From assembly GCF_900174585.1 (NCBI RefSeq), contig NZ_FWPT01000005.1, positions 62,001-126,000 on the forward strand: a DNA stretch of 64,000 nucleotides, given 5' to 3'. A model generated the notes under the pieces. It worked only from the letters and a program-made list of their open reading frames with translations, searched no databases and was not told where the DNA came from. Positions 8,136-17,192 of this stretch are shown here, piece by piece; the stretch's first letter is position 1, and every line of letters begins with the position of its first letter. Origin of the DNA: Parendozoicomonas haliclonae. Its GTDB lineage: Bacteria > Pseudomonadota > Gammaproteobacteria > Pseudomonadales > Endozoicomonadaceae. A program made the position numbers and the translations under genes.

Positions 8136-10190
8136 TTATGATTCAGCATGGTTATTTGTAATTGTTTTTGGAGATATACAATAAGTTTTATCTTCGATAT
8201 GAAGCATATGAATGTTTTTAGGTTCAATACCATCGATTAAAGCTGATATATTTACATCTTTTTTGTCATAGTCTCTATCTTGGGAGATTGCCAGAATAAC
8301 CTGCTTTTCAAGTTTGGAGCAATGAGATAATAACTCTTTCATGCTATCAACACGCATCTGATGCTGCCCTGGCTCATCCATTAAAAGAAAACCAGGATGT
8401 AAGGTTCCTATTTCCAGAAGACAAAGATAATAAGACCAAATTGATCGTACAAAATCACTGGCGGAAGAAACATATCTTATATATTGAGGCTCTTGCCCCT
8501 CGATGAATACAATTGGCATCAGTCTATGAGGCGATTTATCTCTGATCGTTATATTTTTTACGCCATTACTTTTATAACCGAAAGAATCTAACAATGAGAT
8601 ATAGTGTCGTTTGAATTGAATTATCTTTTCTTCATCACCTGAAACTAAATTTTTAAGTCGTTTCTCTTCTCGATCTAATATAAAATAAATTTTACTTAAT
8701 TCTTTCAAGTGGCTCTTGGTTGACTCAAGATATGAATTAAATTGGTTGATATCATTAAGGCGATATTTTAACTCTGCTTGAAGTTCAAATTCTCCTCGGA
8801 CTGATTGTGAACTAGGTGAGTTTAAGTCTTTGTAAATGCTATCAAGCTGTGTCCTCTTTAAAGAAATGCTCTTATCGTAATATGCTAGGACGGATACATA
8901 TCGTTCCAGAACAGCCTCTGATGCTTCTATATACTTTTCGTAGGTGGATTTTTGAGATTTTAGAAATGCAATACTTTTGTCAATGTTCTCTCTTGATAGC
9001 TCGCTATCTTTTTTATTCTCAACGCTGTTTTCGCAAACTGGACACCTTGATGTAGAAAGGATCTCCCAATTTCTACTGATTGATAGTTTTTTAACGTCCT
9101 GAAATCCTTGGATGTCTTTTATCGTAAAATATAAAGAGCTCTTGAATTTTTCCAGTTTTATCTTTTCTTCTTCATATGATTCAAAAGCATCATTTCTTTC
9201 AGATAGGAATGTTTCTAGTGATTCTCTTATTTTGTCTCTATTACGAATTAATTCTTCAGAGGTATCTCCAGTAATTTCTGTCTTTTTGATGCGTTTGTTA
9301 GATTCGTCAATTTCCTTTTGAAGGGATTTTGTTAGCTGGGTCGTCTTTACTTCGTTTTCTTCATGATTTAGTTCGGCTGCATAAATGGCTTCAATCTTTT
9401 TTTCTGGTATTGGCTTGTTTTTATCAAAGAACGACAGGTAAAGCTGAGTTGCTTGAGCCCTATATTTTAGGTCGTTATCGATTCGCTTCCATTTTTCTTT
9501 GATCTGGTTTTTATCAGACTTTATTTTATCAAGTTTCATGTTGAGCGCTAGAGAGTTAAGCCCGAGAGAGTATTCAATAACTTTCTGTTTTGGGTCTTTA
9601 ATTCCAAAGCTAGGCATCATTGAGAATATATCTGACCAGCCTTTTGTCTGTTCAATAAAGGCTAGTGAAAAAATATTCTGCATATAAAGAGGTTTGGTTG
9701 ACTCATTGTTGAACGATTCGACATTGAGTATTTCCAAACCATTGATTTCTGCTAACCATTGATAGAATCCCTGGTCACCGTGATCTCTTGCAGAATGTAC
9801 AAACTTAGGCGTGGTTTTAGTGCCATCATTTATAAGTATTTCATTTATGGTAATCTCGTCGGATGAAGATATTCGACGTGTAAGAGTGTATTGGTTGTTG
9901 TTATTTGCAGTGATGGTGAGTGAGCACGTGGATTCATAAATGTTGCAAGCATGACCATCAAAATTAAGTACCTGATGTAAAGCTGGACTAAGTGCATTGG
10001 TACCCTTACTTCCCATTAACTGCTCCATTCCTAGGCAGTAATATATACAGCTAAGTATGGTTGACTTCCCACTAGAGTTGTCACCAGTTAGAATGTTAAG
10101 CCCAGGCTTAAATTCATACTCAAATCCAAATGGCTTTAGCCCATCTTCTGTTCCTGCAGTAATTGTCGCTGATACTGAATTGATGTGCAT
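8136..10190 (-). CDS. SMC/Rad50-like ABC ATPase of a putative defence operon (LmuB-like)
   Basis: 684 residues from ATG 10190; an in-frame TTG at 10220 would add ten residues but overlaps the previous gene. Walker A is GDNSSGKST (residues 36-44). Two long Lys/Glu-rich coiled-coil arms (about 215-380 and 395-520) flank a CPVC at 383-386, the place of a zinc hook. Walker B is FLLMDEPGQH (601-610), and a degenerate signature region SSASDF (575-580) precedes it. The overall plan matches Lamassu LmuB / ABC-3C ATPases, which sense foreign nucleic acid and switch on a partner effector. Last gene of the four-gene operon; it starts 4 nt after the stop of the 145-residue protein. Strongly AT-rich. Confidence 0.85.
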   Translation of the reverse strand: MHINSVSATITAGTEDGLKPFGFEYEFKPGLNILTGDNSSGKSTILSCIYYCLGMEQLMGSKGTNALSPALHQVLNFDGHACNIYESTCSLTITANNNNQYTLTRRISSSDEITINEILINDGTKTTPKFVHSARDHGDQGFYQWLAEINGLEILNVESFNNESTKPLYMQNIFSLAFIEQTKGWSDIFSMMPSFGIKDPKQKVIEYSLGLNSLALNMKLDKIKSDKNQIKEKWKRIDNDLKYRAQATQLYLSFFDKNKPIPEKKIEAIYAAELNHEENEVKTTQLTKSLQKEIDESNKRIKKTEITGDTSEELIRNRDKIRESLETFLSERNDAFESYEEEKIKLEKFKSSLYFTIKDIQGFQDVKKLSISRNWEILSTSRCPVCENSVENKKDSELSRENIDKSIAFLKSQKSTYEKYIEASEAVLERYVSVLAYYDKSISLKRTQLDSIYKDLNSPSSQSVRGEFELQAELKYRLNDINQFNSYLESTKSHLKELSKIYFILDREEKRLKNLVSGDEEKIIQFKRHYISLLDSFGYKSNGVKNITIRDKSPHRLMPIVFIEGQEPQYIRYVSSASDFVRSIWSYYLCLLEIGTLHPGFLLMDEPGQHQMRVDSMKELLSHCSKLEKQVILAISQDRDYDKKDVNISALIDGIEPKNIHMLHIEDKTYCISPKTITNNHAES

Positions 10191-10194
10191 TTTG

Positions 10195-10632
10195 TCAACT
10201 TCTAATGATTGGGTTTTCAAATCTATTTTCGGGAATTTTAATTTCCTTCAAATATTCTAAATAGTCTGCAAACGCATGATGCGTTTCAACTGAGCTTAGG
10301 TATATATCGCCTTTATCTGTCAGCGATATTTTAATTTCTTTAGATGACTTGTCTGTTAGTAGCTCTATAAAATGATTGGATTCTGCCATTATGAGTGATT
10401 TCTTAAAGTCATTGTCAATCGTCCAGGGTAGCAAAGTTATCTTGGATGAGAATGCATTGGCTTTCAGGTTTATTGTTTTATCAAATATGTAAGTAAGCTT
10501 GATGAATGACATAGTCTTTGCATTTCCAAGACAATGTTTCAGTGCACCACATATAATGGCAAGATGTGTTAATGTGCTATTATCTGGAGCGCTATCAAGG
10601 AAGTGAGATTTAAGTTGGATTTCTATGCTCAT
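10195..10632 (-). CDS. small middle component of the putative defence operon (LmuC / ABC-3C MC-like)
   Basis: 145 residues, no membrane segment and no recognised catalytic motif. Predicted secondary structure alternates helices with a late strand pair (IKISLTDKGDIYL), compatible with a winged-helix-like fold. Size and place between an effector gene and an SMC ATPase gene match the accessory middle component of Lamassu/ABC-3C systems; the assignment rests on context, not on sequence motifs. Its ATG overlaps the TGA of the protease gene (ATGA), so translation is coupled. Confidence 0.7.
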   Translation of the reverse strand: MSIEIQLKSHFLDSAPDNSTLTHLAIICGALKHCLGNAKTMSFIKLTYIFDKTINLKANAFSSKITLLPWTIDNDFKKSLIMAESNHFIELLTDKSSKEIKISLTDKGDIYLSSVETHHAFADYLEYLKEIKIPENRFENPIIRS

Positions 10633-11744
10633 TTTTTAAAATCCAATGTGCAGTTTGCTAATAGTCGAGCAATTTCACCTGCGGCTATGACGGAGCTAGT
10701 GGACTTGATTGATGTTCCATCTAGCTCGTCTTTTAAAAGCGCAGTTAGATCATCAAGGATTTTATGGAAACGTTCGTTGCCTTGCTGAATGCTGCTCACT
10801 TGGAATTTTTTATTGCCAGATGCCCATATTGCTTTAGCATTTTCAATAAGGTCACGGTATGAACTGTGGTTTCTGATTTTTGATTGTTCAATATCCTCCC
10901 ATACTAAAATGTCATTTATGTATCCATCAAGATCTTCAGTAGTCCAATCCGCCATGAACGAATTCATCTTTCTAGTTAGGTTTTCGACATCTCCATAATT
11001 ATTAGATTTCTTTCTTTCATCTATCATGGTTTGAGTAACGTTTCTTTTAATTTCAGCAATATTTAGCTTCAATTGAGCATTGCCGCCATGAAAGTCTGTG
11101 ATGTCAATGTTAGGTAGAAAGAAATCTTTAATTACTTTGATGGATCGGCAGTTTACGCCTGTGAAATCGTCTTTGTCTATATTTTGAGCTATGCCAACCA
11201 AATAGTTGTTATCCGTTTCTCTTATGAATATTCCGCTGCCTGAATATCCTCCCAGTACCTCTGCCCCAACACCCCCTTTCATGTCTGTGTAAGCTTCAAA
11301 TGGTATCTTAAGGCAAAAAGTTCCATTGTCATTTAGGGGAGTGTCTAATTGGCAAGGGGTTACGGTATGGGATTTTAAAGCAGCAGATTTTTGTGTTCCT
11401 CTAAAGGCATATGAAATTTCAGGGAAGCTAATATCTTCACAGAAGCTGATTCTAGGGAAATCTGAAAAGCTGTGCTTTTTATCAACAGAAATAACAACAA
11501 TATCATACTGCTGAGTTGCTTTCTGTTCTTCTATTAAAGAATCAAACTCAATTTTTCCGTACATGTCTGATATGCCGTGAAACTCTTCAAGCTTTATAGG
11601 CTGAGTGATATCTTGGCTAAAAACATGAGCAGCACTGAAAACATAGAATTCGCCATCTGTTTGAACTAAAACACCGGATCCATGATAGGTCTCAGACTGG
11701 TAGATCTTTATGCTGGTTTTTATTAGTACATCTAATTCGTTCAT
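10629..11744 (-). CDS. trypsin-like serine protease of the putative defence operon
   Basis: 371 residues from ATG 11744, which overlaps the MBL stop as ATGA; an upstream in-frame TTG at 11753 is less likely. The N-terminal half is a chymotrypsin-fold protease with an intact triad: His40 in FSAAHVF, Asp81 in YDIVVISV and Ser168 in GGYSGSGIF. There is no signal peptide, so it should act in the cytoplasm. The C-terminal 150 residues are helical and may be the part that docks onto the ATPase or middle component. A cytoplasmic trypsin-like protease paired with an MBL protein is also the make-up of the AVAST type I Avs1a/Avs1b pair. Role as an effector is inference. Confidence 0.85.
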   Translation of the reverse strand: MNELDVLIKTSIKIYQSETYHGSGVLVQTDGEFYVFSAAHVFSQDITQPIKLEEFHGISDMYGKIEFDSLIEEQKATQQYDIVVISVDKKHSFSDFPRISFCEDISFPEISYAFRGTQKSAALKSHTVTPCQLDTPLNDNGTFCLKIPFEAYTDMKGGVGAEVLGGYSGSGIFIRETDNNYLVGIAQNIDKDDFTGVNCRSIKVIKDFFLPNIDITDFHGGNAQLKLNIAEIKRNVTQTMIDERKKSNNYGDVENLTRKMNSFMADWTTEDLDGYINDILVWEDIEQSKIRNHSSYRDLIENAKAIWASGNKKFQVSSIQQGNERFHKILDDLTALLKDELDGTSIKSTSSVIAAGEIARLLANCTLDFKK

Positions 11745-12742
11745 TTTATACAAAAGCTACTTTGTTCAATTAATTTGATATTGTATTTTGTTCTTTCTTC
11801 TGGGCTAATTAAAAGGCCGTTTCTGGCGATAATTTCTTCAATTGGATAGTTGAAGAAAAAATTAATGTCGTCACTACCATTCCTGTCAACATTTAAAGCT
11901 AATTTTGCCAGTGTCTCTCTGCTAGGGTGAAGGCTACGAGCTTTTCCTCCATTGGTGCTCAATATGTAGTTAGAACAACTTATCATTGAGATGAACTTAT
12001 TAGATATGCTTGTTATGCTTCCATGATGGGAAAGTTTGATGTAGTCGAAAATGTATTTCTGATCTCTAGAAATGCCTATTTTTTCTAGATAGTCGGTAAT
12101 GACTGTTGGATGAGCATCTCCCAGAAAAAGAAGTTTTTTATTTTTGTAGCTCAGTATGAAGGCTATTGATGCAGCATTTGTAAAGTCTGATTTCTTGGAT
12201 TTATATAGATCTTTTCCCTTTGCCAGTGTTTCTATTGATATGATGTTACTATTTTTTGATATTGGGTCAGGACTAGAGGAATCTTTAAGTGATTTATACT
12301 GTCCAATAAAATATTCCAGATCTTCCTTGGATGGTGAAATTATTTCTAAGCTAATGTTTTTTGAGATCCTAACCGTTTCGCCCGATACTAGGCTTTGATA
12401 AGACAGCTCTTTTTCTTTAAGTAAGTTTTCTAGTGTTATAGCTTGTAGAATGGATATGTCTCCACTCTCAGCCTTTATTTCATATGAGCTTGGTACATTT
12501 ACAAATACTTTCCCAACGGAAAATTTGTGGGGATAGTCTTCAATTAATGGAATCGCACCATTAATGTGATCTTCGTCAGAGTGTGTCAGGATTAGATAGT
12601 CAACACTGGAAGTCAATTGCTTGATTTTATATTGAAAGGTTAGCTTGAACCCGCAATCTAGCAGCAGTTTTTTGGAGTTATCGGTATCTTCGATTAGGAA
12701 GCTGTCTCCACATTTAGCCTGAATGTTTGTAATTTTCAGCAT
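11741..12742 (-). CDS. MBL-fold metallohydrolase of the putative defence operon
   Basis: 333 residues, the first gene of the operon. Metallo-beta-lactamase fold of the ComEC/Rec2-related type: metal-binding LTHSDEDHING (HxDxDH at residues 54-59), GDAH (208-211) and the ComEC-like LSHHGS (237-242). No signal peptide or membrane segment is seen. Such enzymes hydrolyse phosphodiesters or related esters; the substrate is unknown. Its TGA overlaps the protease ATG. Composition is strongly AT-rich compared with the flanking housekeeping genes, a sign of recent transfer. Confidence 0.88.
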   Translation of the reverse strand: MLKITNIQAKCGDSFLIEDTDNSKKLLLDCGFKLTFQYKIKQLTSSVDYLILTHSDEDHINGAIPLIEDYPHKFSVGKVFVNVPSSYEIKAESGDISILQAITLENLLKEKELSYQSLVSGETVRISKNISLEIISPSKEDLEYFIGQYKSLKDSSSPDPISKNSNIISIETLAKGKDLYKSKKSDFTNAASIAFILSYKNKKLLFLGDAHPTVITDYLEKIGISRDQKYIFDYIKLSHHGSITSISNKFISMISCSNYILSTNGGKARSLHPSRETLAKLALNVDRNGSDDINFFFNYPIEEIIARNGLLISPEERTKYNIKLIEQSSFCIK

Positions 12743-13194
12743 GGTATTGATTAACTACAAAAGGAGAAGGTTAAAGTATCTAAATTTTTTCAATATTGCA
12801 TAGGGGGGGATTATTCTATTCAACCCTATACTCTCATTTTCAAACCGGTTAATGAAGTAGGTCTCAGTGTCATAAATTGGAGAAGTTCATTCAGGTGTCG
12901 AATATTTCAGATACGCTACCGCCGCCGATTCTGCACGTCCTACTGCCTGTGCCTGGTGATTCCGGAACCCTGTATTGGTCAGATATTATGCAGTGGTTGG
13001 TAGCGGAATGTAAGGTTCTAGATCAATGTAATGGATTAAATCTTTGTGTCGTTCAGTAGGAGTATCAACGTAATTCACTCATCTACCCTAAAATTATCGT
13101 TAGATTTATATGCTGCATCGGCTGTCACAAAATTGATCGTGATATGAGCATAAATCAAATAATTAGCCACTAAGCTCGGCTATCAGCGATATTA
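12743..13194. other. gene-free stretch at the right edge of the AT-rich island
   Basis: About 450 bp without a convincing gene. The part next to the MBL gene should hold the defence-operon promoter (AT-rich, but no clear -35/-10 pair could be fixed). A 60-codon frame at 12877-13059 opens with TTG, has no ribosome-binding site and resembles nothing I know; it covers a locally GC-richer patch and could be a decayed gene end. No att-like repeat or tRNA was seen. Confidence 0.5.
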
Positions 13195-13222
13195 AAACCA
13201 AAGAACCCGCAAAGATGCGGGT
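13195..13222 (-). terminator. intrinsic terminator after nfeD
   Basis: On the minus strand a 7-bp stem ACCCGCA / TGCGGGT with a 4-nt loop is followed by a T-rich stretch (TCTTTGGTTTT), 23 bp past the stop of the NfeD gene. Confidence 0.65.
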
Positions 13223-13245
13223 CCCTTCACGCAATCTATCAACAA

Positions 13246-13707
13246 TTAAGCGGTCGGATTATCCATCCGCTGAAGCGTAAGAGTCATCCCCTCAGCACTC
13301 GCTACCAATACATGGTCGCCTTTATGAAGCGGGCCAAATGCACTCACTTTCCATTTGGTATCACCAATCTGTACACGGCCTTGTCCGGCAGGAATATCTT
13401 CTTCCAGGGTAATCACCCGTCCAATCATTTGTGCGGCGCGATTATTTAACAGCGGATCGGCGGTGTTCTGGCCCGGCTTACGCAGAAACACCCACCAGAT
13501 AATGGAGAAGACCAGCGTCATAGAGCCATAGCTGGCCAGTTGCCATGGCCAGCTAAAATCACCAATCATCCATAACAGCAGTGCCTGTACAACAGCCGCA
13601 GCGGCGGCTCCCAGTAAAAATCCGCCTGCACCCAGCGCTTCAACACCTAACAGCAAAAAACAGAGAATGACCCAGTGCCAGGGTTCCAGTTCTTGCAAAA
13701 AGTCCAT
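13246..13707 (-). CDS. NfeD-family membrane protein (YbbJ-like)
   Basis: 153 residues. Two to three membrane helices at the N-terminus (FLLLGVEALGAGGFLLGAAAA and a second stretch ending IIWWVFLR) are followed by an OB-fold NfeD domain (MIGRVITLEEDIPAGQGRVQIG, KWKVSAFGPLHKGDHV). These proteins partner SPFH/stomatin proteins in membrane microdomains; here the gene starts 1 bp after the qmcA-like gene ends, the standard ybbJ-qmcA pairing. Confidence 0.92.
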   Translation of the reverse strand: MDFLQELEPWHWVILCFLLLGVEALGAGGFLLGAAAAAVVQALLLWMIGDFSWPWQLASYGSMTLVFSIIWWVFLRKPGQNTADPLLNNRAAQMIGRVITLEEDIPAGQGRVQIGDTKWKVSAFGPLHKGDHVLVASAEGMTLTLQRMDNPTA

Positions 13708-13708
13708 A

Positions 13709-14632
13709 TCAGCCTGCCTTGCCTTTGGCGGTCACTTCACCCACAAGTTCTTTAATGCCACCCAGTGCGCCGATCACGCTGCCGGCTTCCAGAGGCATCA
13801 TTACCAGTTTACTGTTATCGGCACCGGCGACATCTTTCAGAGCCTCAACATATTTCTGCGCCACAAAGTAGTTAATGGCACGGTGATCACCATCGGCGAT
13901 GGCTTTGGATACCACATCGGTGGCCTTTGCTTCCGCTTCGGCCAGACGTTCCCGCGCTTCTGCTTCACGCTTGGCGGCTTCCAGTTCACCTTCGGCCTTC
14001 AGAATCTGAGCCTGCTTTTCACCTTCGGCGACTTTAATCGCCGCTTCCCGGGAGCCTTCGGCTTCAAGAATCTGAGCGCGCTTCTCCCGCTCGGCTTTCA
14101 TCTGACGGGCCATGGCATCAACCAGATCCTGCGGAGGGGAGATATCACGGATCTCGATACGGGTGACTTTTACGCCCCATGGGTCGGTAGCTTCATCAAC
14201 CTTGTCCAGCAGGCTGGCGTTAATGCGATCCCGGTTGGAGAGCATTTCATCCAGTTCCATAGAGCCGAGTACGGCACGGATATTGGTCATCACCAGATTT
14301 TGCATGGCGCGTAGCAGATCGTTGACTTCATAGGACGCCTTAACCGCATCCTGTACCTGGAAGAAGCAGACGGCATCCGTCGTGACCTGGGCGTTGTCGG
14401 CACTGATCACTTCCTGTGGGGGAATATCGAGTACCTGCTCCATCATATTCTGTTTGTGGCCAATCTGATCCACAAAGGGAATAAGCAGGTTAATACCCGG
14501 CTGCAGGGTGCGGGTATAACGACCCAGTCGTTCAACGGTGTAGTTAAAACCTTGAGGAACAATGCGAATGCCCGTGCCAACCAGAATGGCTACCAGCACC
14601 ACAAAAATAATCGCCGTGAGTTCCAGTCCCAT
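13709..14632 (-). CDS. qmcA: SPFH/band 7 (stomatin-like) protein QmcA
   Basis: 307 residues. One N-terminal membrane helix ([24 protein letters not shown]), then the SPFH domain with [23 protein letters not shown], and a long Ala/Glu-rich coiled coil ([20 protein letters not shown]) used for oligomerisation. The family forms large ring or cage assemblies in the inner membrane, with NfeD partners and often FtsH. First gene of the qmcA-nfeD pair. Confidence 0.93.
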   Translation of the reverse strand: MGLELTAIIFVVLVAILVGTGIRIVPQGFNYTVERLGRYTRTLQPGINLLIPFVDQIGHKQNMMEQVLDIPPQEVISADNAQVTTDAVCFFQVQDAVKASYEVNDLLRAMQNLVMTNIRAVLGSMELDEMLSNRDRINASLLDKVDEATDPWGVKVTRIEIRDISPPQDLVDAMARQMKAEREKRAQILEAEGSREAAIKVAEGEKQAQILKAEGELEAAKREAEARERLAEAEAKATDVVSKAIADGDHRAINYFVAQKYVEALKDVAGADNSKLVMMPLEAGSVIGALGGIKELVGEVTAKGKAG

Positions 14633-14738
14633 GGAAATACTCCTTTCCTTTTTGTGTTGTCTTTAAAAGTTATTTTTGTTGATTACAGACTCTATCGTTG
14701 TATCTGCTGATTAGCAACGCGGGTTGAGATGAGTGGCG

Positions 14739-15632
14739 TCAAGAGAAGGAACGGCTTTTATTACGGATTAAGGTCCCGGCAGTGATAGCCAGTAGAATCA
14801 CCGCGCCGCCTATCAATGTGTTGCTTGATGGCACATCACCAAACAGGGCTGCAGCAAAGACAATGCCATACACCGGCTCCAGACAGGTCACCAGGCTGAC
14901 CAGCTGGGCTTTCAGATGCCGGAGGCTATTGAGGAACATCAACATGGGCAGGGTGGTACACAGCAGCCCCAGCGCCAATAGCAGCGGCCAGTGGTTGGCC
15001 ATAATGCTCAGGCCCCCTGCAGGAATTAATAGCAGTGTGATCAGTGCTGCACCGATATTCTGCTGGCAGGTCAGGGTGACGGCATCAGTGTTTTGTATTC
15101 GGAAGCGGTTGGCGAGTGAGAGCAGGGCAAACAGCAGGGCACTGACTACGCCCCAGGCGATACCAGCAACCTTATCGGCCTGACTGTCCATGGACGAAAG
15201 CGGGAAAATAATAAACAGACCGAGCACGACGCCTGCGGCGGTCAGTAAATCCAGTAGCCGTAACTTTTCCCGAAATAAAAGCGGTTCCAGCAGGGTGACA
15301 AAAACCGGGAAGGAGGCAAAGGCCAGCAGGCCAATAGCCACGGAGGAAACCTGAATCGCTTTGAAAAAGGTAATCCAGTGCAGGGCCAGCACAATACCCA
15401 GCAGCATATTCAGTGGCCATTGGGCTTTGCTCAGTGACCAGCCACCGGCAAAAGCCTGCTGCAGTCGTTTTTGAAACAGGAGTATGCCTGCCAGCACCGC
15501 AGCACCAATCACGGTACGCCCCAGAACAATTAAGGTGGGATCAATCGGCAGCAGTTTGCCAAACAGTCCGGAAATGCCCAGCAGCACGATAGCGATATGC
15601 AGATTCAATAGTGCCAGGCGTTGCTCTTTCAT
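14739..15632 (-). CDS. EamA/DMT-family drug-metabolite transporter
   Basis: 297 residues with ten hydrophobic segments in two EamA repeats, the standard DMT layout. Recognisable pieces are LGRTVIGAAVLAGILL, IALHWITFFKAIQVSSVAIG-like sequence (LALHWITFFKAIQVSSVAIG) in the first repeat and CLEPVYGIVFAAALFGDVPS at the end of the second. An inner-membrane exporter, substrate unknown. It stands alone, 73 bp after the DASS transporter gene on the same strand. Confidence 0.92.
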   Translation of the reverse strand: MKEQRLALLNLHIAIVLLGISGLFGKLLPIDPTLIVLGRTVIGAAVLAGILLFQKRLQQAFAGGWSLSKAQWPLNMLLGIVLALHWITFFKAIQVSSVAIGLLAFASFPVFVTLLEPLLFREKLRLLDLLTAAGVVLGLFIIFPLSSMDSQADKVAGIAWGVVSALLFALLSLANRFRIQNTDAVTLTCQQNIGAALITLLLIPAGGLSIMANHWPLLLALGLLCTTLPMLMFLNSLRHLKAQLVSLVTCLEPVYGIVFAAALFGDVPSSNTLIGGAVILLAITAGTLIRNKSRSFS

Positions 15633-15705
15633 ATTCTTATGATGTTCTTGTTATGGCCGGTTTGGGATGAAAGCCTGTTCATTATTATATTGTCAGGCAC
15701 GGATT

Positions 15706-17112
15706 TTATAGGGTAAACAATCCCAGAATCACCAACCCGCCAAGATAGATACCTCCAAAGATTGCTCCAAGACCCCACCACGCGGATTGGGAAATATAAC
15801 CGGAACCATACCAGACCGGTGAAGGGCCGGTCGCGTAAGGGGTAATAATGCCCATAACACCCATCGTACCCACCAGTAGATAAGCCAGCGCATGCACCAT
15901 GGACACCGGCAGCAGGCTGTTGGCGACTTCCAGAAACAAGGGCAGCAGGGCAACGATATGGGCGGTGACGCTGGCAAAGAAGTAATGGAACACAAAGAAC
16001 AGCACCAGCAGGGTTAAGGCCACATGCATGGGGGCGAGGTTGGTTAGCGCCTGGGCGGCCAGATCGGCAGACCAATCCAGAAACCCGACCTTACGCAACC
16101 CGGTTGCCATAGCCACCAGAGTGGCAAACCAGATCAGCACATTAAAGGCAGCCGTGTTGCCGATGATATCGTCCCAGGTCACTACGCCACTCAACACCAG
16201 CAGACATAACACCAGCAAGGCCGCTACGGTACTGTCGATGCCGATGGCCTGCCCAAAGATCCACAGTACCAGTGCCAGCAAGCCCAGCCCCAGCATCAGC
16301 CATTCATTACGGGTAACGCCACTCATCTTGGCCAGCTCTTTGCGGGCCCAGTCCGGTGCATCGGGGGAGGACTTCTGGGTTGGCGGGTAGATGATATAGG
16401 TGAGCAGGGGAACCAGTAACAGTAGCGGAATCATTACCAGCGCCATGGTGTAAAACCAGCTTTGCCAGGTAATTACCAGACCAGTGCCTTTCTCCACTAG
16501 TGAAATAGCCAGCAGGTTCGGGGCCATGGCCGTCACAAACAGGGAACTGGTAACCGTGGTGGATGCCATCGCCACCCAGGCAATATAGGAACCGATTTTG
16601 CGCGGTTCATGATCGGGCAGCGAATTAAACATCTGGGGAATATTGATCGCTACCGGGTAAAGCGTGCCGGCACTGCGGGCGGTGTTGGAAGGCATAAAGG
16701 GAGAAAGCACACCATCGGCCAGAGCGATGGCATAACCCAGACCTAACGGAGTTTTGCCCAGCCGTTGAATCAACATCAGGGCAATGCGTTTCCCCAGCCC
16801 GGATTTTTTGTACCCCAGTGCAAACATAAAGGCAGTGAAGATCAGCCAGATCACGGTATTGGAGAAGCCGCTTAAAGCCCAGACGGCACTCTCTTTCGGG
16901 CTCTCTGCCACTAACCCCAGAGATGCAGCGATGGATACGCCAATCAGGCCGATCAGTGCCGGGGGTATCGGTTCAACAATCAGGCCGACAATCACCCCCA
17001 GAAACAGGGCAAAGAAATAATGGGCGGTGGTCGTTAGCCCTTCGGGTGTAGGAAGCAGGGCAAGAATGACGGCAACCGCAACCGGGGTCAGGTATTTTGC
17101 TGTTTTTCCCAT
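15706..17112 (-). CDS. DASS-family anion:sodium symporter (dicarboxylate/tricarboxylate type)
   Basis: Starting at ATG 17112 (MGKTAKYLTPVAVAV) gives 468 residues, the usual size; the frame stays open 23 codons further but that extension is hydrophilic and atypical. About 12 membrane segments. The family signatures are present: LGYAIALADGVLSPFMPSNTARSAG (SNT substrate/sodium motif) and the second motif TPYATGPSPVWYGSGYI. Resembles the CitT/TtdT/2-oxoglutarate-malate translocator branch; substrate likely a C4-C6 carboxylate but not certain. Confidence 0.92.
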   Translation of the reverse strand: MGKTAKYLTPVAVAVILALLPTPEGLTTTAHYFFALFLGVIVGLIVEPIPPALIGLIGVSIAASLGLVAESPKESAVWALSGFSNTVIWLIFTAFMFALGYKKSGLGKRIALMLIQRLGKTPLGLGYAIALADGVLSPFMPSNTARSAGTLYPVAINIPQMFNSLPDHEPRKIGSYIAWVAMASTTVTSSLFVTAMAPNLLAISLVEKGTGLVITWQSWFYTMALVMIPLLLLVPLLTYIIYPPTQKSSPDAPDWARKELAKMSGVTRNEWLMLGLGLLALVLWIFGQAIGIDSTVAALLVLCLLVLSGVVTWDDIIGNTAAFNVLIWFATLVAMATGLRKVGFLDWSADLAAQALTNLAPMHVALTLLVLFFVFHYFFASVTAHIVALLPLFLEVANSLLPVSMVHALAYLLVGTMGVMGIITPYATGPSPVWYGSGYISQSAWWGLGAIFGGIYLGGLVILGLFTL

Positions 17113-17192
17113 GGTCTTATCTTGAATCTTGTGGTGATGAGCCGTTAAAAACACCCGGCACAAGATAGACCGTTTTCTCACGTCGTCTGGAT

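Noticed and set aside
8136-12742. Calling the operon a standard AVAST type I system
   Set aside because: The MBL and protease genes fit, but no STAND NTPase is present; the ATPase is SMC/ABC-type, so a Lamassu/ABC-3C-like reading is preferred.
12877-13059. 60-codon open frame on the plus strand upstream of the MBL gene
   Set aside because: TTG start, no ribosome-binding site, no recognisable motif; reported only as part of the gene-free stretch.
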